Part shown: positions 11,900-22,099 of the stretch, piece by piece
Position numbering within the stretch: the first letter of the stretch is position 1
Layout: each line of letters starts with the position of its first letter
Origin: Zantedeschia hybrid cultivar
Taxonomy: Eukaryota > Streptophyta > Magnoliopsida > Alismatales > Araceae
Assembly (NCBI GenBank): GCA_030544215.1
Contig: JARZZO010000001.1
Location: forward strand, 39,087,670-39,151,669
Length of the DNA stretch: 64,000 bases
Reading direction: 5' to 3'
The notes under the pieces: generated by a model
What the model saw: the letters and a program-made list of their open reading frames with translations, nothing else
What the model was told of the DNA's origin: nothing
Database searches by the model: none
Made by a program: the position numbers and the translations under genes

Positions 11900-12900
11900 A
11901 TAATTAAGATATGATCTTAATTATGGATTATTAATTTAATCAAATCTTTTGTGGAGTTTAATTAAGATGTGATCTTAATAGTTAATTGTTTTTAACTAAA
12001 TAAGATAGGATCTTATTATTATTTGATTTTAATTAATTAATTAAATGAGTTATAATTAAGATATGATCTTAAATATAAATAACTTTTAATTAGTTAATTA
12101 AAGGGGTTTATATTTAAGATATGATCTTAAATACATATAACAAATGTTGTTATTTATTTAAAATGGAATCTTAATTATTAATTGACAATTGTTGTCATTA
12201 ATAATTAAGATAATGTTTTTAATCTTAATTAACAATTGTTGTTAATTTATGTTTAAGATTTGATCTTAAAAATGTATCAACAAGAGTTGTTGTTTAATGA
12301 TTAAGTAGTGACTTAAATTTTAATTATCAAATGTTGCTAATTAATCTTGGTCTTGCGATTAGATTGTTTTAATTTCTTAGCAATTATTGTTATGAAATTA
12401 TGTATTCGATTAAGGGACATTTAATAAAAGTTATTAAGTGTTTTATTAACTTTTAATAATTATTATTAAAGGGTTAATTGTTTCTTGAGAATTAACCTTA
12501 ATAAAAGTTATTAAGGATTAATTATTGCTTACTAATAGTTATTAAGCTAATTGATATTCTCAAGGCTCCCTTAATTAAATATTGAAGATCTAATCTACTT
12601 AATAATTAATCTTTTAATAAATGTTATTAAGAGATTATTTAAGTCTAATTGTTAGACTATTTTAATTAGAAATGTTCTAATTAATTATTCTTAATAATTG
12701 TTATTGAGAAATAATATTTAATAAAAGGGGTTTATTAACAAGGAGTTGTTAAGGGGTTAATAATTTGAGTTGAAAATTCTTTTATAAATGTTATTTAGGA
12801 ATTTTTAATTCTATCTAAATGTTAGATTGTTTCGCATTAATAATTGTTATTAATGTGATTTAATATTAATCTAAATGTTAGATTAATTAGTTTAGATTTG
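11900..12900 (+). repeat. AT-rich mini-hairpin array in Cop-A leader
   Basis: About 1 kb packed with short perfect inverted repeats of 5-9 bp separated by only 3-4 nt. Examples: GACAATTGTTGTC at 12184-12196, GTCTAATTGTTAGAC at 12643-12657, TTAGAAATGTTCTAA at 12666-12680, 12835-12855, and AATCTAAATGTTAGATT at 12868-12884. The loop is usually ATG or TTG and the stem differs from unit to unit. The first part (11900-12130) uses a related form, TTAAGATATGATCTTAA. No protein-coding signal is present. Confidence 0.65.
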
Positions 12901-13493
12901 TTCTAAATAATGCATCGAATATTTTAGAATTTTAATTTTAGCTTTGTGTGCACATGTTGATGTGTTTAATGCTTTAAATTAGATTTATTGCATGTTAGAA
13001 AATAAGATTTTCGAAAATTCAAATTATCCAATTTTGATTGGTACCCAGGTTTTAAGAAAACCAAAATTATTATTTTTTCAAATTTTTAGCCTTCATGTGA
13101 TGTGTTCTATCATGTGTGGATGGTTAAAATTTGTGGTGGTCATGGACATGCACTTAGTTGAATTTCATATCATGTGATGGTGTGTGATATTGTGGATTGT
13201 TATGGAATGTGGATGTTTATTAATTAAGTATTAATTAATGAGGCTTGTGTACCTCCCTCTCTCCATTCCATTGTAATTCTATCCCCCTTCATTATTGTAC
13301 TCGGCCATAAGGCTTTCTCTTACAATTTATTTGTATTTGAAATTGTTTCAAAATATATAATATTTGTATTTGATCGCGCCGGCCGAGGAGAGGCGAGGAT
13401 GATCCACAAATGCAACCAGGAAGGCGACGGGAGATGAGATCACCAGTGGCTATGTGTTTGAATATTTAGATTATATAAATGTTATATAGTTTT

Positions 13494-14167
13494 GGTGATT
13501 AATTGTTTGGCTCCAGTTAATCACCGTGATGTCCATGACCACATAATGAACATGTATGGATGATACATGCTTTTATTTATTGATTATGAATCGATTACTA
13601 ATATCTAGGTATAGTTAAATATATATTCGATATATTTATAAACTATCACCTAGGATGAGACCAACTTAACATAAACAAAACCTTCAACATAAAATCTAAG
13701 CCGGAGCGCGAGTCATTGAGAATGCACCACGTGGCTCTCCATCAATATAGTTCTTAGAACTTGATTAAGTGATGACAGATACTACGTGTTTACCCGAGAT
13801 CTGCCACTATCTGATGAAAGGACTATTAACTATGGCATTATGATGCCTTGAGATTGGAATAGAGGAACGGTGTAGCTATCCTCGCGTTTACCCGGGAGCT
13901 GCATTCTTACTCTACTCTGTCGCGTATTGATAGTAAAGCTTAGACCAGGTATAATGGTCTACTGTGTTTACCCGGGACCATTAAAGACCTGGGAGCCGAA
14001 ATAAGATCGGATATTGCAAAGAGTTGCAATTACCATGAGATGGTTGCTCTAAGATAATGGTATGATACTATGTGTTTACCCGAAGTCATACTGTGATTCT
14101 TGGAGATTCTGATCCTCACTAGGAGACCGTCGGTGTCTCCCGTTCTGTATACCTGAAGGTTATACAG
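13494..14167 (+). other. Structured-RNA module of seven hairpins upstream of gag (Cop-A)
   Basis: Seven inverted repeats in a fixed order. H0 (13494-13525) has perfect 9-bp arms GGTGATTAA/TTAATCACC around TTGTTTGGCTCCAG. H1 (13776-13803), H2 (13871-13903), H3 (13952-13983) and H4 (14060-14091) share the core GTGTTTACCCG but have different outer stems, for example TAATGGTC/GACCATTA and GTATGA/TCATAC. A TTGCAA hairpin lies at 14013-14030. H5 (14122-14140) is GGAGAC/GTCTCC and H6 (14145-14167) is CTGTATA/TATACAG. The gag remnant starts 100 bp later. The same order is found in Cop-B and Cop-C. The function is unknown; it could serve packaging, dimerisation or translation. Confidence 0.75.
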
Positions 14168-14266
14168 TCCGTCGAAAAATAGTGGGAAATAATTCAAGAC
14201 AAAAGACCATAATTGAATTATCAGAACTATTTGCTTAAATCATGTTATTTCCTTCGATTCACTTAA

Positions 14267-17038
14267 ATGTCGTCTATTCGAGATTTTGGCATATTGGATG
14301 CCAATACTTCTCATACTCAGATTGACTAGAAAACTCTGAAAAATGTCTTCAGGGCCAAGTGAAAGTCACTATCCTAATCAGATATCATGAATCCTCTTAC
14401 TTGGATAGACCAAGGTGAAGAGGTACTCATGATATGCCTTATTTGAAAGGCAATGATGGTCATGAAATCTCTTATTTGGATAGACCAAGATGAAGAGATA
14501 TTCATAATATGCCTTTGAGAAAGGCAAGTAGTAAGATTTTAAACGGTCGAACCCACACCTGAAAAAGGATAAAGGAAAGTCAACTGAGATAGAGAAGTAG
14601 CAGTTCTCCCACTGCAACTAATATAAGGATACTGGTAAAGGCAAATCGAATATGGAATTTGAAAGAAGTTTCATATATTCTTATTATCGTCTTTTGCATG
14701 TCTATTGGAGAATTAGTGTATCCAATATGAGATATTAGAAATGATTCTCAGAGCTGCGATAGTGTGCAGACTTAGACAAGTAAAAGGAAATCGAGAAAAT
14801 GTAAGTGTTGAGTTAGACTCAACTGTTGTTCATGATATTCATAGATTACTGTTAGAAAGTAAATCTTTATATATCTATAAGAGTCAAATATGAAACTGAA
14901 TAACTGTTATTTAGTTGCATATCAAGACTAACATTGATTGAGAAAGAATAATAGTTGTTCGAATCAGTCAATGCACTATAGATTCTTGAAGTGACATTCA
15001 TGTGATGAATGTTTACAAGTCTCCTATAGAAATGAACTGTGTGAGTCCTGATTATCTATGGTATTGTACATAGGGTTGTACAATAAGAAATCATTGATGC
15101 TGATGCATATTGATGTAAACAGCTCAAAGGCCAAAGATAATCACTACTATTGACTTACCTTATAATTCACTCTTGGAATGATTCGACTGCATGTACTTAC
15201 TGAAGTACAAGACGAATATATATGAGAGATTAAGGTATAAGATCAATATGAAGTATTAGAATTTTTGATTTGATCAAAGAAACTAATACTTAGGTATATG
15301 ATTCACATAAATCATTAAGAGGATAATTGTATGCTCGCTCGATTAATCCTCATTATGCATCATAGAAATATGATAGAATGAGGAATTGCACCTTATTAAG
15401 ATATGGTGCAATACATAATAAGATTTGCCTAATTCTTATCCTTTTTGAACATGAGTATGAACATTAGATGTCCACACTTTAAAGATGGTTCCAAATTAGT
15501 CAGTGTGTGTCCATATAAGATATGGAAACCAAATAATTCATATGAGATGTGAATTATGAACAAACCTGTTTTTAAAGTCAGGTATTGTCGCGATGTGAAT
15601 TTGTAAATGTCTAAAGAGTTTGGACATTACAGTTATTGGCCAGACGATAATGAAATAATTGTCGTCCTGAAAGCTGTCTTCTGTGAAGAGGAATATGTCC
15701 TCAAAGAAGACAGTGGGAGCTGATAAAACTAGAAGATGTTCTAGATTCACAAGTTAACATAAGATTATTAGATAATCTTTAGTTGTTTGGAACCGGTCAT
15801 GACACACATACAGAGAGCTTCATAGATTTTTGAGATTCTCTCAGTAACTAGAAGAATATGTTTGACATATCTAATTTAGCAAGATGAGGGGACCTCAAAA
15901 TAGATTATGATATAAAATCTATGATAATGATGGTCTCTGTCATTACAACTTTGAGATTGATAAGTTTATCAGAATTCTACTTGTCAATACTGCCTATTAT
16001 GAGATGATGACAGTTAGATATTAAAAGCGTCCATTCAATATGATTGAGATAAAGATGTATATGATACACCTTTAAAGCTTTTAGAATGTCCAGGAAGTAA
16101 GTTATGACTTCAAAATTATTTTAAATCAAACTGAAGCTTCCTAAGTTGTAATAAGAGTTTTTGACTTAATTGTCAAATATTATGTGATCATTAAGAATGA
16201 TCACGGACTGTGTGTGTTCAAAGAGGACAGTAGGAGCACGATCGCTTTAGTAATGCTTTATGATAATAACATCAAAGTCATTGAGAATGACTTCATGATG
16301 TTACTATTAGTGAAAGCATTGTTAACCATGTTTTTCTCCATAATGGATTTAGTTATAATATCCCACGTATTGGAAATACGAATCTATTAAGATAGATTGG
16401 TGGGGATATTATATTGACCTGTATGTCAAGATGTTTGGCATAAATTTCATAACAAATCTCAATTGTTGAGATATGGAATTTATTCCTTTAAAGAAAAGGT
16501 TCCTTAAAAGATACAGGAGTGAATTGCATCATTAAGCATTTGAGTAGTGTTAAGGATGCATTCACGTATATGGAAAGAATGATTTGAAACTATGAGGTCA
16601 CACTGACTCAAATTTCAAGTCAAATAATGGATTCAACCTTCTGGTAGAAAGGGATGGATTGGAATGGTTCTAATCCAAAACTCGATATTAAGATGACGAC
16701 ATAGACAAGTGATACTGTTATTGGAACAATATGGATGAAAAGGTTCATCCCTGAACTAGATGTAGTTCGAAAAGGTCTCTGATACCATCCCATCGTTGTA
16801 GGACAACAGTGGGAGCAATCAGTTGTGTGATCGAGCCATGGTCTCTTCAGAAGTTACAGAACATTCTGAGGCTCTTTCACAGGTTCAGAGACAAAGGATT
16901 AAGAGGAAATAACGTAATGGAAAATATTCCATCTATAGATAATTTAGCAGATTCCTGACCAAGTCTTAGTCACAGACTTTATGTGAGCATCACCTAGATT
17001 TGATGGAGATCAAATGCGAAAGTGATTGGCTTGAGTCC
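14267..17038 (+). pseudogene. Decayed Copia gag-pol in Cop-A
   Basis: Comparison with Cop-B shows this is an old gag-pol without a usable frame. It starts with an ATG at 14267 (MSSIRDFGILDAN, like the Cop-B gag start). A zinc-knuckle remnant is at about 14566-14650. The integrase-RT linker is at about 15640-15745, where the reading VLKAVFCEEEYVLKEDSGS parallels Cop-B. The reverse transcriptase centre is at 16184-16390, where LVMLYDNNIKVIEND stands for the Cop-B FLVLYIDDILLIGND, so the catalytic YxDD is lost. The total is about 2.8 kb against 3.9 kb in Cop-B, so segments are also deleted. A tandem duplication of about 75 bp lies at 14386-14535. Stretches 14650-15480 and 15750-16180 hold only unrecognisable remnants. 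Confidence 0.75.
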
Positions 17039-17049
17039 AAGTGGGAGAT
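17039..17049 (+). other. Polypurine tract, Cop-A
   Basis: AAGTGGGAGAT immediately before the 3' LTR. The same tract precedes the LTR at 668-678, at 38204-38214 in Cop-B (last base A), and on the minus strand at 28320-28330 in Cop-C. It is the plus-strand DNA priming site. Confidence 0.85.
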
Positions 17050-20000
17050 TGATGGATATAGGTGTCCTCTAAGCCAATCATAAGGCACCTATTTCAATCT
17101 AGTTCACTAATAAATGGCATTAAATTCATTATGTAGATTGACATATTTATAATTGCGCATAATGAAGTCCATGAATATGTACAATAGTCATCAGATTATG
17201 ATGAGATCATAATAATGAGATTGATGACTTATAAACACATATTCTCAATTGTTCCTAGTCGTAGGATGTTTGAGAAGGACATCAAACATCCGGTTAGACT
17301 AGTACAGGTTATTCCAGCTCATATGATGAGGGTGACTGATCTCGTTAGTTACTAGTGTGGAGACACAATGGTAAACCTGTAGGTGCTCATTGGGGAATTG
17401 TTGGGATCCGGGCGGGACGCGAAGAACGCAGCGGAAACGAAGAACAAAATTTTATCCCGCCCGATGCCCGCTGATCCGATTCGGAACGAAAAACTCAAAA
17501 CGAAAACTACGAGAAGTAATCCGATTACCGTGCGCGGATTCGAATCCGCTTCCGTCTCGGTTCCGTCGAGGTGATGCCGCAAGCCGCACAAGCGTCCGGC
17601 CTCCAGCGGTATCCACGCGATCCTCTGCGGTGATTCGTCCTCGATCCCTCGTCCGTTTCAGCTCGCTCGCTGAAGATCCGTCGCCGCAACCGTTGCGGAA
17701 ATCCCGCCGATGTGAATTCCCGACTTTCGGGAATCACACGCGGCGGAGACGGAAGCTGTTCTGGCGCGCCGAACGGGACGCCCAGAGGTGGAGAGAGAAA
17801 GGGGGGTGACGGCCAGCAAGGGAAATCCTGGAGCTTGGCCCAGGGTTTCTCAACAGCGTGTATATATATTAAATCGGCGCGACTTTTCACAAAAGTCCCC
17901 GAGTTAATATAAATCCCACTTATGTACCACCGACTGAGAATCTTATTGCGTGTGACCCTCTAGGCCCATTTACCAGTCCGGTTTTCAGCCCGTTAAGTCC
18001 AATAACTAGTTATTGACTTATAGTAATTACGAATTGACATCGCATGTGAATTCGGTCGGACTTCTGATCAAGTTGGGTGCCAAGCAACACCGCATGATCC
18101 CGGAAGGTAATGGGGTTCAGCAACCCACTCATGGAACCTGTCCGTCCACAGTTACCACGTGGCTATAATCCTTCGTTCGCACAATGCTCTCGAGTTAACC
18201 TAGGGTATGGTCAACTGTCAAACCCTAGATGGTCAACTCACTTGAATCAGACTCCGCTGTACAATAACCGAAAACCACTTTTCTGATATTGTTTCTGCTC
18301 TGGCCAGAGACTCCTGCGGATCTACTCTAGAGCATTCTCTCTCCAGTTACCTGAGAGCGAACGATCCTTTATTGAACACACAATCACCTTCGAAGGTCTT
18401 CCGCTGGACCCGATCCTTGACTATTTGATATCCCGTGGATAGGAATTCGTAGGTCAAGGTCAAAGTCCAGAAGTCCACCGACAAGGTGTCTTTGGTGTCT
18501 CAAGTCCAAGGATCAACCACGCTACTGTGACAATGAATCAAGCCGATTGACAGTCAGGTAAATTACCATTCGGCGATTCATGTCGGATCAGTTCAGTGAA
18601 TTCATTCTCCAATGAGCACCTACAGGTTTACCATTGTGTCTCCACACTGGTAACTAACGAGATCAGTTACCCTCATCATATGAGCTGGAATAACCTGTAC
18701 TAGTCTAACCGGATGTTTGATGTCCTTCTCAAACATCCTACGACTAGGAACAATTGAGAATATGTGTTTATAAGTCATCAGTCTCATTATTATGATCTCA
18801 TCATAATCTGATGACTATTGCACATATTCATGGACTTCATTATGCGCAATTATGAATATGCCAATCTACATAATGAATTTAATGCCATTTATTAGTGAAC
18901 CAGATTGAAATAGGTGTCTTATGATTGGCTTAGAGGACACCTATATCCATCAGGAATGAGTTCACTGAACTGATCCGACATGAATCGCCGAATGGTAATT
19001 TACCTGACTGTCAATCGGCTTGATTCATCGTCACAGTGGCGTGGTTGATCCTTGGACTTGAGAAACCAAAGACACCTTGCCGGTGGACTTCTGGACTTTG
19101 ACCTTGACCTACGAATCCCTATCCACGGGATCTCAAATAGTCAAGGATCGGGTCCAGCGGAAGACCTTCGAAGGTGATTGTGTGTTCAATAAAGGATCGT
19201 TCGCTCTCAGGTAACTGGAGAGAGAATGCTCTAGAGTAGATCCGCAGGAATCTCTGGCCAGAGCAGAAACAATATCAGAAAAGTGGTTTTCGGATATTGT
19301 ACAGCGGAGTCTGATTCAAGTGAGTTGACAATCTAGGGTTTGACAGTTGACCATACCCTAGGTTAACTCGAGAGCATTGTGCGAACGAAGGATTATAGCC
19401 ACGTGGTAACTGTGGACGGACAGGTTCCATGAGTGGGTTGCTGAACCCCATTACCTTCCGGGATCATGCGGTGTTGCTTGGCACCCAACTTGATCAGAAG
19501 TCCGACCAAATTTACATGCGATGATAATTCGGTTGAGTAATTAGTTAATATCTAGATATTAATTAATTAAAATAAGTCAATAACTAGTTATTGGACTTAA
19601 CGGGCTGAAAACCGGACTGGTAAATGGGCCTAGAGGGCACACGCAATAAGATTCTCAGTCGGTGGTACATAATTGGTATTTATATTAACTCGGGGACTTT
19701 TGTGAAAAGTCGCGCCGACTTAATATATATACACGCTGTTGAGAAACCCTGGGCCAAGCTCCAGGATTTTCCTTGCTGGCCGTCACCCCCCCTTTCTCTC
19801 TCCTCCTCTGGGCGTCCCGTTCGGCGCGCCAGAACAGCTTCCGTCTCCGCCGCGTGTGATTCCCGAAAGTCGGGAATTCCCGTCGGCGGGATTTCCGCAA
19901 TCGTTGCGGCGACGGATCTTCAGCGAGCGAGCTGAAACGGACGAGGGATCGAGGACGAACCACCGCGGAGGATCGCGTGGATACCGCTGGAGGCCGGACG

Positions 20001-20193
20001 CTTGTGCGGCTTGCGGCATCGCCTCGACGGAACCGAAACGGAAGCGGATTCGAATCCGTGCACGGTAATCAGATTCGAACTCGGTTTTTCGGTTTGAGTT
20101 TTTCGTTCAGAATCGGATCAGCGGGCATCGGGCGGGTTTGATTTTTGTTCTTCGTTTCCGCTGCGTTCTTCGCGTCCCGCCCGGATCCCAACA
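17050..20193 (+). repeat. Cop-A 3' LTR, split by a solo LTR
   Basis: LTR sequence runs from 17050 to 17398 and resumes at 18953 to 20193. The break is the reverse solo LTR at 17399-18952 flanked by GGAAT. The two parts together align with the 5' LTR from end to end. Confidence 0.93.
17399..18952 (-). mobile_element. Cop-A solo LTR inserted in reverse into its own family
   Basis: Plus-strand TGTTGGGATCC at 17399 and ATATCCATCA ending at 18952 are the reversed LTR ends. The flanks are GGAAT at 17394-17398 and 18953-18957. No internal sequence or second LTR is present, so a complete element inserted and then lost its body by LTR-LTR recombination. About 25 bp is missing near 18030 relative to the other LTRs. 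Confidence 0.95.
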
Positions 20194-20575
20194 CCCAGAC
20201 CCTCATCAACCCCCTCATAACCCTTACCCACTACCCCCACTCCACTACCTGCTATACTCAAACCCATATCCACTACGCCAAAACCATTGCCACTAAATAA
20301 CCCTCCATCCATCTATGAACCCATCATGCTTTTCAAGCCACTACTACGCATTCCTTTTCCCATGCCACCACCCAACCACCATAACACCATACAACCCACT
20401 AAACCTCTCATCTGCATCGCACAATCATCCACTACCCCAAACCAACCCATTATGCCATCCAAACCCCTCATCAATCCGGCAGTCATAAAAACATCACCCA
20501 TACCTTCCACTGTTGAGCCGCAAATGCTCCGAAGTTGCAGGATGCAGCAAAGTGTTCCCCTAATATGTTAAGGAA
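20194..20575 (+). pseudogene. Tat-1 gag tail, proline-rich
   Basis: Low-complexity Pro/Asn/Thr/His-rich coding remnant, for example the frame at 20287-20571 (PMPPPNHHNTIQPTK). It lies where Tat gag proteins have a proline-rich linker before the protease. The frame appears to continue upstream into 8955-8978. No zinc knuckle is visible. The call is positional. Confidence 0.45.
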
Positions 20576-20599
20576 GTTCCATCGCAGGCAGTAGATGAG

Positions 20600-21448
20600 G
20601 TACAGAATGAAGAGAGTGCACCTAGCACTCAGTATGATTTATTGAAGTATCTGGACAAAATCCCGACATGCATCTCCGTGTTAGAACTGATAAAGTGGTC
20701 CAAGACCCACCAAGAGGCCCTAGTGGAATATCTGCAAAGGGTCATGGTAAATGAAGACATGCCAGTTGAGAAGATTACTGCACTGCTGGTACTACAAGGG
20801 GAGCAACCGTGTATAACCTTCCATTCATCCGAGTTAGCACTCCTGGCAGCGTGGGGTATGGCCTTGAGTATCGCTGTCAACATCTGCAAGAGACCCGTGG
20901 ACGCCTGTTTGGTGGACACTGGGGCGTCAATCAATGTTTTACCTCCCAGAACCCTAGAGCTGTGTGGTATACCAAAAGAGAAATGGCTACCTTCCCCTAT
21001 ATTTGTCACTGCAAATGATAATTCCAGTCGATCACCACTGGGCATGGTCTACTTAAAAGAAGAACTAGGCCCTATATGTTATCTTGAAGTTGAATTCCAT
21101 GTCCTTGAAATCGATCATTCACTAAAGGGCATACTAGACCGTCCCTATATCAAATTGCTTGAGGCTATTCCATCGACCAATCACCAATGCCTCAAGTTTC
21201 CTTACAAAGGACGTGTCATCAAAGTCACCAGTATGCCCATCCTTGCTGCTGCCACTCACTCCCTAAACGTGAATCCCACTCCTAATCCTTCACACATTCA
21301 AAAACCCATTCTTTATGTACTGCAAACTTATCTTCCTTTGGCAGACCCGCTGAAGACATACCCCGGGCACCGCCCATTATCATCACATTGTCCCCTCGGG
21401 ACTTCCTTCCTCAGATTCCTCTCGACCCTGAGAAGATCCGTGATTTAA
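20600..21448 (+). pseudogene. Tat-1 retropepsin (aspartic protease)
   Basis: Readable frame from 20642 (268 codons). The catalytic motif CLVDTGASINVLPP is at about residue 95, followed by LGMVYLKEELGP and ILDRPY. The last is the position of the usual hydrophobic-GR(D/N) flap-side motif, with Asp for Gly here. The protein would cleave the Gag-Pol precursor and is close to the Tat-2 protease at 2417-3055. The frame ends at 21448, and a second frame (21388-21600) carries on, so a frameshift lies near 21390. Confidence 0.85.
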
Positions 21449-21627
21449 TCTGGGACATCCTGCTGTATGATCCTCCAACTCCTTTGGCCATGGCGCCATT
21501 TTCCCTATCTTCTGTTCCTCCATCCTTTCAAATCCATTCATGCCATATGATAACTGAGAATTCCCCCCAAAAAAACGTCAATTTCGCAACATCTTCCTAA
21601 GTCCTTATTGAGAAAACCTCTTACTAC

Positions 21628-22089
21628 TTGTCTAAATGTACCCCGTTGCATGGGTCATTCGAGCAAGGTTATCTTCTAGATCTGCTCTGCCCCTCCTCTC
21701 AAGAGGATTCCCTTGTATCTTATCATGTACCCTCTGATTTTTATCCTTCTTCGTCCTCCATAGGTCAAGATAGAGAGTCTAGTTATAGGCAGTCTAGCAA
21801 AGTTAGGCAGTTTAAGAAGTCTAGGAAGTCTAAGGGTAGACAAATTCTAAATAGATACCTCCAGGAGTTAGTATCTAAATACCTTCCATGTTATCAAATC
21901 CCACAGTTGTTACGGGATCCCATTCAGCTGCTAGAAGAATATGAGGTAGATGAGCTGATTGACTATGGATATGGGGTATATGAATTGATACATGAGAAAG
22001 ACTTCGTCATTAAAGAAGAGGAAGATGAGGACGCAACTGAGGCGTACGCAAGTGGAGTAAAGAGATTTGATAGCCCTCAGTTGTCGTAG
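21628..22089 (+). pseudogene. Tat-1 protease-RT linker region
   Basis: A 153-codon frame with no domain I recognise. It has a basic patch (SRKSKGRQILNRY region) followed by a long acidic run (EKDFVIKEEEDEDATE). It lies between protease and reverse transcriptase on the same strand and probably belongs to the polyprotein. It could hold a degraded nucleic-acid-binding segment. Confidence 0.4.
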
Positions 22090-22099
22090 AAAAGCCAAC

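Larger units (their letters stand above)
8979..20193 (+). mobile_element. Cop-A Copia element, full length, non-autonomous (right copy)
   Basis: Complete element bounded by 5-bp target duplications CCCAG (8974-8978 and 20194-20198). The order is: 5' LTR 8979-10562, PBS 10564-10575, a rearranged palindromic junction to about 10980, GC-rich leader, AT-rich mini-hairpin array, hairpin module 13494-14167, decayed gag-pol 14267-17038, polypurine tract 17039-17049, 3' LTR 17050-20193. The 3' LTR is split by a reverse solo LTR of the same family (17399-18952). Without that insertion the 3' LTR is about 1585 bp, against 1584 bp for the 5' LTR, and they differ at few positions, so insertion is fairly recent. 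The internal region encodes nothing, so movement must rely on proteins supplied by a relative. Confidence 0.95.
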
